DNA of 64,000 nucleotides, from contig NZ_LR701594.1 in assembly GCF_902498805.1 (NCBI RefSeq), positions 1 to 64,000 on the forward strand, given 5' to 3'. The stretch is from Imperialibacter sp. EC-SDR9 (GTDB taxonomy: Bacteria; Bacteroidota; Bacteroidia; Cytophagales; Cyclobacteriaceae). Positions 18,590 through 27,382 of the stretch are shown in pieces. The notes beneath the pieces were generated by a model that was not told the DNA's origin, did not search any database, and was given only the letters and a program-made list of their open reading frames with translations. How positions within the stretch are numbered: position 1 is the first letter of the stretch; the number at the start of each line of letters is the position of its first letter. The position numbers were made by a program, and so were the translations under genes.

Positions 18590-18808
18590 TTACAGGTCTT
18601 TGATTTTATTCTTAATGGCTGAAATTTCAGTGTCTAGCTCCTTCAAAGACTCTGCCACATACCCATAAAAGTCGGAACTCTCCTCCTGTAACTCTTTTAA
18701 GGCAGATTCTATCATCTTTTGCCGCTCAAGAACGAATGAAAACTTGGCATCTGTCACATTTCTGTGCCTTTCAAATCGTTTTATAAGATTTTGTATGTTC
18801 TCGCTCAT
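18590..18808 (-). CDS. Small predicted coiled-coil protein
   Basis: This 72-residue protein is strongly charged and helical (QNLIKRFERHRN, KMIESALKELQEES, ESLKELDTEISAIKNKIKDL) with heptad-like leucine/isoleucine spacing and no signal peptide. I do not recognise a family. It is convergent with the flavoprotein gene ending at 18550 and is about 80 bp after the DUF1579-like gene on the same strand. A plausible ATG and clean amino-acid composition support coding, but confidence is moderate because of its size. Confidence 0.55.
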   Translation of the reverse strand: MSENIQNLIKRFERHRNVTDAKFSFVLERQKMIESALKELQEESSDFYGYVAESLKELDTEISAIKNKIKDL

Positions 18809-18889
18809 AGTGGATTAAACAATTGAAATTTATTAAAAATTCTCGACTGAGCAAGAGCAAATTCTTCAACAGACTAATGATAGTGCAAA

Positions 18890-19408
18890 TTACTCCATCC
18901 TCTCATACAAAATGCGCCAGCTTAGCTTCCACGTTTCTCCGCCGTCCGCTGAGGCTTCCCAGTCCCATGTAAACGAGTCGTGTTTGATGTTGTAAAACAC
19001 CATGCGCTGCTGGATTCGCTTCTCGCCCCGCTCAAATATCTGGGTCTTGAAGATTCGTTTGTCTCCGATAAATTCTCCTTCGAAATCGAAGTAACCGCCC
19101 TGGTTATCAGCCCAGGCTTGTTTCCACCTCTTGAGCTGTGGCTGGTAAACGGAAATACTCGTGCCTTTAAATCCTTTATTTTGGCCCCCATCGAGCTCAA
19201 AAGTCTCTCGAACCACGGTGCCGTCGAGAATTTTGTCAATAGTGTTGATGCCATATTGCTGCACACCATTTCCCTCGTCGTAGGTTGCTTTCCATTTACC
19301 CACCCAAAAGTCGAAGTATTGGGTTGTGTCAATTTTGCTAAGTTGAAGCTCCTGGCAATGTGCCGAAAAGCCGAAGCACAGTAAGACGGTGAATAATATC
19401 CCTTTCAT
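18890..19408 (-). CDS. Exported DUF1579-like protein
   Basis: This is a 172-residue protein with a signal peptide (MKGILFTVLLCFGFSAHCQ) and a single beta-rich domain. The opening FDFWVGKWKATYDEG and the repeated tryptophan/tyrosine strands (RWKQAWADNQGGYFDFEGEF, FTWDWEASADGGETWKLSWRILY) resemble DUF1579 and other lipocalin-like small-molecule-binding folds. The function is unknown. It follows the membrane AraC regulator by 54 bp on the same strand and could be its target or co-transcribed partner. Family assignment is by motif resemblance only. Confidence 0.7.
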   Translation of the reverse strand: MKGILFTVLLCFGFSAHCQELQLSKIDTTQYFDFWVGKWKATYDEGNGVQQYGINTIDKILDGTVVRETFELDGGQNKGFKGTSISVYQPQLKRWKQAWADNQGGYFDFEGEFIGDKRIFKTQIFERGEKRIQQRMVFYNIKHDSFTWDWEASADGGETWKLSWRILYERME

Positions 19409-19462
19409 AGATTGATAGTTTTTGATTTCCGATCAATCTATCACAGATACGAATGGAAGTGG

Positions 19463-20455
19463 TTAATCTATAGAAATGTTAACCGGCCTTTTTTGAGAGT
19501 TTCTCCATTCCAGGGGCGTTTTCCCCGTTGCTCTTTTGAATGACTTATAAAAAGATACCTTGTTGTTGAAACCGCTTAGGTGGGCTATGTCAATAACCTT
19601 TTCATTCGTGTTCTTCAGAAGGTAGATGGATTCTCTTATCCGGTAGTCATTTAATAGCTTGTTAAATCCATCGTATTTCTGGTTGATGATTTCGCTAAGC
19701 TGATAGGGCTTTAAGGATAAATCATTCGAAAGGTCGTTGAGCCTGTATTCACCATTAAGGTAGGGCTTGCAGTCTTTGAAATGGCGCTCAATTTGAGAAA
19801 GTACTGTTTCCGAAATGTAGGTGCTCAACTTTTCTTCTGTAGAGAGTTGGCTGATGAATTGGGGCTGGAGATAGGATTTGATCAACAGCGCATAAATAAA
19901 AAAGCATGAAGCGACGGCAATCAGGTAGTCAAATTCCAACGTCAGTGTTTTTGTGGCAACCATGATGGAGTAGAGCACAAACAGCAGGGCATAAGCCAGC
20001 AATGGTATAAATAGCCAGCGTCGAACATTGTCTCGCCTGCCTCTTGCGAATGGGAAGGAAAGAACCACACATATAACCAGGTGAAGCGGCTGCAAAAGGA
20101 AAAGAAACATGGGGCTTATCGGCATGTATAGAACGAAGACCGCCACAAGGAAGGGGAGAAGATGTAGGATTGTCGGCCATTTCGTTGCCTGTTGAATGGA
20201 GATGCCTCTAATGAGAAAATAGAAAAGCGGAGCGATGAGAAAAGTGAGGTATTGAACCCACAAGAGATAGGTGGGCGTACCCAGTTTGGCCCAATAGGCC
20301 ACATAAAAGGCAAGCAGCAACGCAAAGAACAGAGAAATCAGCGAGAGGTAGCCTGACTGAGAACGACGGTATTTTACTTTGAGTAATACGGAAAGTAAAA
20401 CTCCCTGAAAAGCACCCAGGCTAAATAACAGAAGTATTAGTTCATTTGCTGGCAT
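19463..20455 (-). CDS. Membrane-anchored AraC family transcriptional regulator
   Basis: This is a protein of about 330 residues from the ATG at 20455 (a GTG at 20476 would add seven). The N-terminal ~200 residues form six to seven membrane helices (ELILLLFSLGAFQGVLLSVLL and so on). The C-terminal ~100 residues are an AraC DNA-binding domain with two helix-turn-helix units, YRLNDLSNDLSLKPYQLSEIIN and the signature KVIDIAHLSGFNNKVSFYKSFKRATGKTPLEW. Such membrane AraC proteins are common in Bacteroidota and are thought to sense membrane or extracytoplasmic signals. It lies between an NTF2-like gene and a DUF1579-like gene on the same strand, and divergent to the TonB receptor operon at 21067, which could be a target. 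Confidence 0.9.
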   Translation of the reverse strand: MPANELILLLFSLGAFQGVLLSVLLKVKYRRSQSGYLSLISLFFALLLAFYVAYWAKLGTPTYLLWVQYLTFLIAPLFYFLIRGISIQQATKWPTILHLLPFLVAVFVLYMPISPMFLFLLQPLHLVICVVLSFPFARGRRDNVRRWLFIPLLAYALLFVLYSIMVATKTLTLEFDYLIAVASCFFIYALLIKSYLQPQFISQLSTEEKLSTYISETVLSQIERHFKDCKPYLNGEYRLNDLSNDLSLKPYQLSEIINQKYDGFNKLLNDYRIRESIYLLKNTNEKVIDIAHLSGFNNKVSFYKSFKRATGKTPLEWRNSQKRPVNISID

Positions 20456-20501
20456 CAGTTCATTTGATGGTACCACGTAAACACCCGAAAGCTGGTGCTC
20501 C

Positions 20502-20915
20502 CTAAGGTTCAGTTCTGGCGTTGATAAAGCGCACTTCGAAAATCTTGCCGTTGCTTACTTTGTAAATGGCAATTGCCTCAAGCCGGGGTTTGTTCTTGTC
20601 AAAGACCACACTTTCGTGGTCAATAACCGTGTTGCCCAGAATAGTTCGGTTGACAATGTCGCAGTGGAGGTCAACGGCAGTTTGAAAGAAACCCTCGTAT
20701 CCTTTTCTAAGGTTTTCAATTCCATCCATAAGTAGTTTGTCGGGATAGTTGTAAATCTTGACCGTGTCGCTGTACGTTTCAAGAAACTTGTCAATGTCTC
20801 TGGCATTGTAGGCGTCCAACTGGCGGCTCACTACGTCGACAGGGTCGGATGAGTTCTGGGCCTGACTAGCATTGGTTACCAGCGTAATTACGAAGAAAAT
20901 GAGTGCATTTTTCAT
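20502..20915 (-). CDS. Exported NTF2/SnoaL-like protein
   Basis: This protein has about 137 residues from the ATG at 20915, chosen because it is followed directly by a signal peptide (MKNALIFFVITLVTNASQA); the frame continues upstream to an ATG at 20951. The mature part has the SnoaL-like pattern: VSRQLDAYNARDIDKFLETYSDTVKIYNYP, then LRKGYEGFF and strands ending AIYKVSNGKIFEVRFINA. The NTF2-like cone fold binds small hydrophobic ligands or acts as an isomerase; no catalytic residues can be assigned. It precedes the AraC regulator by 46 bp and is divergent from the receptor operon. Confidence 0.8.
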   Translation of the reverse strand: MKNALIFFVITLVTNASQAQNSSDPVDVVSRQLDAYNARDIDKFLETYSDTVKIYNYPDKLLMDGIENLRKGYEGFFQTAVDLHCDIVNRTILGNTVIDHESVVFDKNKPRLEAIAIYKVSNGKIFEVRFINARTEP

Positions 20916-21066
20916 GCTTTTCAAATCAAGGTCGATTAAAGATAAAAACATCCATCCAAACCCTGCGTCATTTCATCCGGCTTCTTCCACAGTTCAGTCA
21001 CTTCTATTATTAAAGCGGTCGGGAGCATAGCACCTTTGAATCATTCAACGACAAACAAGTGATTCA

Positions 21067-23241
21067 ATGATACAGCTACTCAAAATCGTTTTTTATGTTC
21101 TGGCGCTACTTTTTTCAACACCCCTTATTGCGCAAACAATCATCAAGGGGGTGATCACCGAGAAGTCAGGTGAGCCTATTCCCGGTGTGAATATCTATAT
21201 CGACGGTACTTACGACGGCGCCACCACAGGCATGGAAGGGGCGTTTTCCTTTGAAACGGAGGAAGCAGGAGACCACCAGGTAGTGGCCACGTTTATTGGC
21301 TACAAAAAGCATGTAACGGAGGTGAAATTGACTGGCAACCCAATTCAACTGACCATCCAACTCCAGGAGGAAATCAACAAGCTTGACGGCGTTACGATTA
21401 CGGCAGGCACTTTCGAGGCAAGCGATGAGAAAAAATCGGTAGTGCTGAAACCACTTGACATTGCCATGACAGCGGGGGCCACAGCCGACATTCCCGGTGC
21501 ACTGAATACACTGCCAGGGACTCAAAAGGTAGGAGAGTCCGGAAGGCTTTTCGTGCGGGGAGGGGCCAGCACAGAAACCAGGACTTTTGTTGACGGCATG
21601 CTAATGAACAGTTTCTACAACACCAGCGGCCCCAATATGCCAGGCCGCTCAAGGTTTTCGCCCTTCCTGTTCAAAGGCACGTTCTTTAGCACGGGCGGCT
21701 ACAGCGCTGAATACGGTCAGGCGATGTCGTCGGCCCTGGTGCTCAACACCTTTGACCTCCCCGAACAAACCGAGTCCAACATTTCTTTGATGAGTGTAGG
21801 CGGAAGTGCAAGCCACACTGAAAGATGGGAGAGAGGTTCAGTATTCGGAGAGCTTGCTTATACTAACCTGAAACCATATCAGTCGCTGATCAACCAGGCA
21901 TATGACTGGGAAAAGCCTTCTGAATCGCTGGGGGGTTCTTTTATGGTAAGACAAAAAAGTGGGAAGAGCGGAATTTTCAAGCTTTACGGCTCGTTTGCCA
22001 ATGCTTCCTTTGCGCTTCGTCAGCCTGATATCAACAGCCCGGGCGGCAGCAATAGAATTGCCATAAAGAACGGGTACAGCTACCTGAATGCCACTTACAA
22101 GAATCAACTGGGAGGTGGTTGGTACTACAGCGGAGGTGTTAGCCAAACCATTTCGGAAGACAATATTGACTTCGACAACGACCGTGTTGACACAGGTGAG
22201 CACGCATGGCATGTAAAGTCAGTCTTCACCAACGACCGTAACGAGAAGATGACGCTTAAGCTTGGTCAGGAGGTAATTGTCAGAGATTTCACCGATAACA
22301 TTACAGCAGCAGAGGGGCAAAGTCTGATCAATGAAAAGGCGGAGACGTTGCCCGCTACGTTTGCAGAGGCTGATGTTTACCTGTCCAATAAGTTTGTATT
22401 CAGAACCGGAGCAAGGTTAGAGTATTCCTCACTAATAGGTACCTGGAACCTGGCACCAAGAGCATCACTGGCGTACAAAACCACGGAGTTTAGTCAGGTG
22501 TCCTTCGCTTATGGAAGATTCTACCAGACACCTGACAACGAGCGCTTCCGTGTCACCACAGACTTGACGTCGGAAGTAGCTTCCCACTACATTCTTAACT
22601 ATCAAATTCAAAAAGATAACAGGACTTTCAGGGTGGAGGGTTACATGAAGGCGTATGACAAATTGGTAAAATACAATGGGAACGAACCTTATAATCCAAC
22701 CTTTTTCAACAACAAAGGATATGGTGATGCCAATGGGCTGGATATTTTCTTCCGAGACGCCAAAACGTTCCGCAACATCGACTACTGGGTGTCCTATTCA
22801 TTTCTCGATACCGAAAGAGACTTTCTCACATTTCAGTCGTCAGCGGTGCCCGGGTTTGCTTCGAAACATAACTTCTCTTTCGTTTACAAGCACTTTATCG
22901 ATGCCATCAAGTCGCAGGTTGGGTTTACTTACTCTTATGGCAGCGGCCGCTACTATAACGACCCCAACAAAGATGGGGTCATGAACAGCCAGCTTCCCAG
23001 CTATCAGGACTTCAGCTTTAATATGGCTTATCTGTTTCGTCCGCAGGTTATCTTCTATGCTTCAGCCACCAACTTGCTGGGTCGTGACAATATCTTCGGT
23101 TATCAGTTTGCAGACAACCCAAACAGCGACGGTGTCTTTGAGTCAAGAGCTATTGGGCAGCCAGCTAAACGTTTCTTGTTTCTTGGAGTTTTCATCACAC
23201 TCTCGAAGGACAAGTCAAAGAATCAACTCGAAAACTTATAA
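21067..23241 (+). CDS. TonB-dependent outer-membrane receptor with N-terminal carboxypeptidase-like domain
   Basis: This is a 724-residue outer-membrane protein. A signal peptide (~1-22, ending LIAQ) precedes a carboxypeptidase regulatory-like domain (IKGVITEKSGEPIPGVNIYIDGTYDGATT, ~25-105, quoted in part), a plug domain (~110-220 with PGTQKVGESGRLFVRGG) and a beta-barrel of ~480 residues with an aromatic C-terminal strand region. It is shorter than SusC-type receptors and no SusD follows, so it is more like siderophore, metal or vitamin receptors. The next genes (DUF2141, a TPR-like exported protein, LytS, LytTR) follow at short spacing and form a probable operon, so uptake may be coupled to the two-component system. 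The transported ligand cannot be read from the sequence. Confidence 0.9.
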   Translation: MIQLLKIVFYVLALLFSTPLIAQTIIKGVITEKSGEPIPGVNIYIDGTYDGATTGMEGAFSFETEEAGDHQVVATFIGYKKHVTEVKLTGNPIQLTIQLQEEINKLDGVTITAGTFEASDEKKSVVLKPLDIAMTAGATADIPGALNTLPGTQKVGESGRLFVRGGASTETRTFVDGMLMNSFYNTSGPNMPGRSRFSPFLFKGTFFSTGGYSAEYGQAMSSALVLNTFDLPEQTESNISLMSVGGSASHTERWERGSVFGELAYTNLKPYQSLINQAYDWEKPSESLGGSFMVRQKSGKSGIFKLYGSFANASFALRQPDINSPGGSNRIAIKNGYSYLNATYKNQLGGGWYYSGGVSQTISEDNIDFDNDRVDTGEHAWHVKSVFTNDRNEKMTLKLGQEVIVRDFTDNITAAEGQSLINEKAETLPATFAEADVYLSNKFVFRTGARLEYSSLIGTWNLAPRASLAYKTTEFSQVSFAYGRFYQTPDNERFRVTTDLTSEVASHYILNYQIQKDNRTFRVEGYMKAYDKLVKYNGNEPYNPTFFNNKGYGDANGLDIFFRDAKTFRNIDYWVSYSFLDTERDFLTFQSSAVPGFASKHNFSFVYKHFIDAIKSQVGFTYSYGSGRYYNDPNKDGVMNSQLPSYQDFSFNMAYLFRPQVIFYASATNLLGRDNIFGYQFADNPNSDGVFESRAIGQPAKRFLFLGVFITLSKDKSKNQLENL

Positions 23242-23262
23242 TTCAACTTAAATATCATAGCA

Positions 23263-23679
23263 ATGAAAAATTTACTAATGATGATTTTGCTGCTGGCTGG
23301 CATTGAAAGCCAGGCCGGCGACAACCAGGGCAGGCTGGTAGTGAAAGTTACTAACCTGGGCGACCTGAAAGGTCAGGTAATGGTTGGCTTGTTCGACAAA
23401 GAGGACAATTTCCTGAAAGAACCAATAAAAGGTGTTTCAGCTAAAGTAACAGCCGAAGGCCAGGAGGTTGTTTTTGAAAACCTTCCGTACGGAGAATATG
23501 CCGTAAGCGTGATTCATGATGAAAATGAAAATGGCGAACTCGACACTTTCCTGGTCATTCCCACCGAGCCTTATGGCTTCAGCAATAATGTAATGGGCAA
23601 GTTTGGCCCGCCAAGCTTTGAGCAGACCAAGATCAGCTTTAAAAACGATACTTCTATTGAAATCAAACTTAACCGCTAA
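23263..23679 (+). CDS. Exported DUF2141 protein
   Basis: This is a 138-residue protein with a short signal peptide (LLMMILLLAGIESQA) and a DUF2141 domain: GRLVVKVTNLGDLKGQVMVGLF, NLPYGEYAVSVIHDENENGELD, then PTEPYGFSNN. The acidic DENENGELDT loop looks like a calcium- or metal-binding turn. DUF2141 has no established role, but it recurs beside TonB receptors in Bacteroidota. It lies 21 bp after the receptor and 5 bp before the next gene. Confidence 0.88.
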   Translation: MKNLLMMILLLAGIESQAGDNQGRLVVKVTNLGDLKGQVMVGLFDKEDNFLKEPIKGVSAKVTAEGQEVVFENLPYGEYAVSVIHDENENGELDTFLVIPTEPYGFSNNVMGKFGPPSFEQTKISFKNDTSIEIKLNR

Positions 23680-23684
23680 TTATC

Positions 23685-24359
23685 ATGAAGACACTTAAAA
23701 TAACCGCAGTAGTTTCCCTTTTGGCATTGTTTTCAGTTGGCCAAACCAATGCACAAAACTCCTATGAAAAAGGAATGAAGGGAGCCCTGGAACAATTGTT
23801 CTCTGCTGAAGGAGGCAAAGAGAACTGGCAGAATGCAGCCAACAAGTTTGAGCGAATTGCCAACGTGGAAAAGGACAAATGGCAGCCGAACTACTATGCG
23901 GCACTGGCGTATGCCTGGATGGCCACAAAAGAAGAAACAATGGTTTTGCAGGATGAAAAAATGAACAGAGCGAGGAAGTTTGTGGAAGCTGGCCTTGAGG
24001 CTTCGCCCGACAATGTGGAGCTGATTACTATGCAAGGGTACACCGATATGTTGAGTGTCGCCTTTGACCCAGGAACGAGGGGCCAGACTTTGTCTACGAG
24101 AGTTTTTCAGACTTTTGGTAAAGCCATTCAAATGGATCCAACGAATCCAAGAGCCAGGCTTTTTATGGCCCAAATGCAGGACGGCACCGAGAAGTTCTTC
24201 GGGCAAAGTAATGAGGCCTCGTGTCAAACCCTTGCCAAAGCAGTGGAGAACTATGGTCGGCAAAAGGATAATGGAGATTTTTCGCCCACCTGGGGACAAG
24301 GGGCGGCGGAGCAAATGCTAAAGAACTGCCAGAAGGCCGCCTCCGGAGAAGGCAACTAA
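23685..24359 (+). CDS. Exported TPR-like protein of the receptor operon
   Basis: This is a 224-residue protein with a signal peptide (~1-23, ending TNAQ). The mature part is helical and TPR-like (NWQNAANKFERIANVEKDKWQPNYYAALAYAW and MNRARKFVEAGLEASPDNVELITMQGY, quoted in part), and the C-terminus carries two cysteines in NEASCQTL and LKNCQKAAS that could form a disulfide. The function is unknown. The 5-bp spacing to DUF2141 and location before lytS support co-expression as a periplasmic partner of the receptor system. Confidence 0.8.
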   Translation: MKTLKITAVVSLLALFSVGQTNAQNSYEKGMKGALEQLFSAEGGKENWQNAANKFERIANVEKDKWQPNYYAALAYAWMATKEETMVLQDEKMNRARKFVEAGLEASPDNVELITMQGYTDMLSVAFDPGTRGQTLSTRVFQTFGKAIQMDPTNPRARLFMAQMQDGTEKFFGQSNEASCQTLAKAVENYGRQKDNGDFSPTWGQGAAEQMLKNCQKAASGEGN

Positions 24360-24440
24360 AGTAAAGGCCTATCAAATACTTGTAATTTAATGGAGCCTGT
24401 TGCACTTTAAGCTTCGTTTGGTTTTGTTCAAAAAACAGAG

Positions 24441-25490
24441 ATGCAGATCACCAGAAAGACTGTTCTTCGGGAGTTAAAGGAAATTACCCTGCTCATTTTG
24501 GCAGGAGGCTTAATTGGCGGATACCTTTCCTGTAATTCGTGCTTCAGTGAGTTCAACTCACGCACGCTTGCCATATTCAGCCTCAATGCTTCTTTTTGGC
24601 TGTTTTTCTGGAAGGGAAATCAATATCTTTCGGAGTTTATTCAAACACGCATAAGCTGGCTGGAGGCTCCTGGTAAGCGTTTGTGGGTAGGTTTGGTTGT
24701 CATGGTAGTGTACACCTTGACTGCGGCATCAATTATCTATTATGTGTTTTATGTAGTGTATTTGGAGAGGGAACTGGCCACATTGTTATCTTCAGGGTTC
24801 CTATATAACCTGATCTTTCCCGTGTTCTGCACCATGTTGATCATGACATTTTTGTTTGGCCGGGAGTTTTTCCTTAGCTGGAGGCAAACAGCCATCAATC
24901 TTGAAAAACTAAAGTCAGAACAATTGGCTTCCCAATATGAAGCGCTCAAAAGCCAGGTCAATCCGCACTTTCTGTTCAACTCATTGAATGTACTTACGTC
25001 GCTTGTTCATCAAGATCCGGACACTGCTGTGAAGTTCATTAAGAAGCTGTCGGAGGTGTATAGGTTTGTGCTGGAGTCAAGAAAGCAGGAGCTGCTAGAT
25101 CTTTCTACCGAACTCAGGTTTGTAAAAGACTACCTCTTCCTGCAGCAGATTCGGTTTGGTGACAACCTCAAATATGACATAAGTGTTCCTGATGAATATA
25201 TGCATAAAGTGGTGCCCCCATTGTCAGTTCAAATGCTGGTAGAAAACGCCATCAAGCACAACGAAATTTCACAAGAACATCCGCTGACAATTGCTATTTC
25301 CGTTGAAGAGGAAACCTTGCGGGTTTCCAATACCCTTCAGATAAAGCACACCAGGGAGCCCTCTTCCGGAACCGGACTCGACAATATTAAGGACAGGTAT
25401 GAGTTTCTGAGTGGCAAGAAAGTAATTGTCACACAGGAGAACGGTAAGTTTGAAGTGACCCTACCGCTTTTAACCCTCGATAAAGTTTAA
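24441..25490 (+). CDS. LytS/YehU-type sensor histidine kinase
   Basis: This is a 349-residue membrane kinase. Four membrane helices occupy the first ~145 residues; a short coiled coil leads to the His_kinase domain with the phosphoacceptor His176 in SQVNPHFLFNSLNVL. The ATP-binding lobe has VPPLSVQMLVENAIKHN (N box) and SSGTGLDNIKDRYEFL (G box). There is no large sensor domain, so the signal is probably sensed in the membrane. Its stop overlaps the start of the response regulator gene (TAATG), so the two are a translationally coupled pair. It is preceded by receptor-operon genes after 81 bp. Confidence 0.93.
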   Translation: MQITRKTVLRELKEITLLILAGGLIGGYLSCNSCFSEFNSRTLAIFSLNASFWLFFWKGNQYLSEFIQTRISWLEAPGKRLWVGLVVMVVYTLTAASIIYYVFYVVYLERELATLLSSGFLYNLIFPVFCTMLIMTFLFGREFFLSWRQTAINLEKLKSEQLASQYEALKSQVNPHFLFNSLNVLTSLVHQDPDTAVKFIKKLSEVYRFVLESRKQELLDLSTELRFVKDYLFLQQIRFGDNLKYDISVPDEYMHKVVPPLSVQMLVENAIKHNEISQEHPLTIAISVEEETLRVSNTLQIKHTREPSSGTGLDNIKDRYEFLSGKKVIVTQENGKFEVTLPLLTLDKV

Positions 25491-26254
25491 TGAAGGTTTT
25501 AATAGTTGAAGACGAAAAACTGTCGGCCGATAGGTTGGCCCAGATGGTGAGAAAGATCGAGCCTGACGTTGAGATTCTCGCCCAGATCGATTCGGTGAAG
25601 AGAACAGTGGAGTGGTTGGCCAACCAGCCAGCGCCCGACTTGTTGTTTCTCGACATTCAGCTAGCCGATGGACTTAGCTTTGAAATATTTGAGAGGGTAG
25701 AGGTGAGGGCTCCAATCATTTTTACTACCGCCTACGATGAATACGCCATCAAAGCCTTCAAAGTGAATAGCGTTGATTATTTGTTAAAGCCCATTGACGA
25801 TGATGAACTGAAAGCGGCTCTCAGCAAGTTTAACACCTTGACTAAACCATCTGGCGGCTCCTCAGCTTTGCCGATTGATAAGCTGGAAAGTCTTTTGGCG
25901 GGGCTTACAAAGACCTATAAAGAAAGGTTTATTATTAAGGTGGGCGACCATCTGAAGTCTGTGGAGGTGGCCGACATAGATCACTTTGTTAGCCAGGAGA
26001 AAGCCACTTTTGCCCAAAACCGGGAAGGTAAAAGGTTTATCATTGACTTTACCCTTGATCAGGCCGAAGCGCTGATCGATCCGTTAGTGTTTTTTAGGAT
26101 AAACAGGAAGTATATCGTGTCGTTCAAGTCTATCAAAGACATTATTGCCTGGTCCAACAGCCGATTGAGGCTGGTGCTGCACAACTGCGACGACACAGAT
26201 GTTGTTGTTGCCAGGGAAAAAGTAAATGCTTTTAAAATGTGGCTGGATCGTTAA
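25490..26254 (+). CDS. LytTR family response regulator
   Basis: This is a 254-residue protein. The receiver domain (~1-120) has the acidic pair in IVEDEK, phosphoacceptor Asp55 in LLFLDIQLADG, and the conserved lysine in VDYLLKPID. The LytTR DNA-binding domain (~145-250) contains HFVSQEKATFAQNREGKRFI and FFRINRKYIVSFKSI. It is the cognate partner of the overlapping LytS-type kinase. LytTR regulators bind paired short direct repeats; likely targets are the upstream receptor operon, which is inference. Confidence 0.94.
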   Translation: MKVLIVEDEKLSADRLAQMVRKIEPDVEILAQIDSVKRTVEWLANQPAPDLLFLDIQLADGLSFEIFERVEVRAPIIFTTAYDEYAIKAFKVNSVDYLLKPIDDDELKAALSKFNTLTKPSGGSSALPIDKLESLLAGLTKTYKERFIIKVGDHLKSVEVADIDHFVSQEKATFAQNREGKRFIIDFTLDQAEALIDPLVFFRINRKYIVSFKSIKDIIAWSNSRLRLVLHNCDDTDVVVAREKVNAFKMWLDR

Positions 26255-26305
26255 ATTTAGAGACCTTTGAATGGTATTTGTACAGATGAAATAAAGGTAA
26301 ACTAA

Positions 26306-27382
26306 ATGACGTCTTCAGCTAAAAAGGAAACCAGCGGACTACAACGGCAGTTCTATATCATAGCGCTGATAGTTGTAATCATTTGGGTGCTTATGATTAC
26401 CCGTGGATTACTGGTGCCACTGGCCTGGGCATCTTTTTTTGCCATTTTCATGATGCCTTTTGTAGAATGGATGGAAAGTAAGCGAATGAGGAGGGGCCTG
26501 GCAATTATCATCGCCGTACTTTTGCTCACCGCAGTCATAATAGGAATTCTGGCAACGCTTTCAGCGCAAGTAGTGTCCATAAGCAAGGATCTCCCCTCCA
26601 TTTCCACACGGTTTTCTTCCAGCATCACCAGGGTTCAGCAGTTTATTGTTGAAGACCTGGGCATTGCAGATGATACCGAGGAGCTAAAGAGCATGATAGG
26701 CAGTCAACTCGAGGAAGTCGTGAAATGGCTGTTTGGTAATATTTCATCAGTTGGGCAGTCTTTTTTTGACCTTTTTCTAATGCCCATCTACATCTATTTC
26801 ATTCTCCTGTACCGGGATCTTCCCTCCCGGTTCATCGAAAAAAAATATAGCGAATCAAATCAGGAGACAATCAGGAAGGTCTTTGGCAAAATCCAGAAAG
26901 TGCTTCGCAGTTACATTGTAGGTATTAGCTTATTTACAGCTATTACAGCAGCCATGGACATCATTATCTTTCTGTCGCTCGGGCTTGAGTATGCGCTGTT
27001 CTTCGCCATTTTGGTGGCCATTCTTAACCTTATTCCTTACGTAGGCAACCTAATTGCAATGATCATTGTGGTGGGCTACGCACTAGTAACCAAAGACTCA
27101 CTACTCACGCCGTTACTCCTTGTCGGGCTGCTTTGGCTGGCTAACATGATACAGGAAAATGTAATCAGGCCGTGGGTGGTTGGCTCATCAACCGAAATAA
27201 ACGCTTTTGCTGTTTTCTTATCGTTTATTGTTGGGGCCCTGGTATGGGGCGTATCTGGAATGATACTTTTCATTCCGCTCGTCGGAATTGTGAAAATCAT
27301 ATTGGAAGAGGTACCTTCACTCAATGCCTATGCCATCTTTTTGAAGGAGTGGAATGCCAAGCCTGCCAAAAGCGAAGACTAG
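26306..27382 (+). CDS. AI-2E family transporter (UPF0118)
   Basis: This is a 358-residue inner-membrane protein with about eight predicted membrane helices: two at 15-85 (FYIIALIVVIIWVLMI; GLAIIIAVLLLTAVIIGIL), an amphipathic domain at ~90-150, and a C-terminal bundle with FILLYRDLPSRF and the family motif LNLIPYVGNLIAMIIVVGYAL (quoted in part), then WVVGSSTEINAF. Members include autoinducer-2 exporters and Na+/H+ antiporters, so the name does not fix the substrate. The stop codon overlaps that of the convergent MFS gene in CTAG. Confidence 0.9.
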   Translation: MTSSAKKETSGLQRQFYIIALIVVIIWVLMITRGLLVPLAWASFFAIFMMPFVEWMESKRMRRGLAIIIAVLLLTAVIIGILATLSAQVVSISKDLPSISTRFSSSITRVQQFIVEDLGIADDTEELKSMIGSQLEEVVKWLFGNISSVGQSFFDLFLMPIYIYFILLYRDLPSRFIEKKYSESNQETIRKVFGKIQKVLRSYIVGISLFTAITAAMDIIIFLSLGLEYALFFAILVAILNLIPYVGNLIAMIIVVGYALVTKDSLLTPLLLVGLLWLANMIQENVIRPWVVGSSTEINAFAVFLSFIVGALVWGVSGMILFIPLVGIVKIILEEVPSLNAYAIFLKEWNAKPAKSED

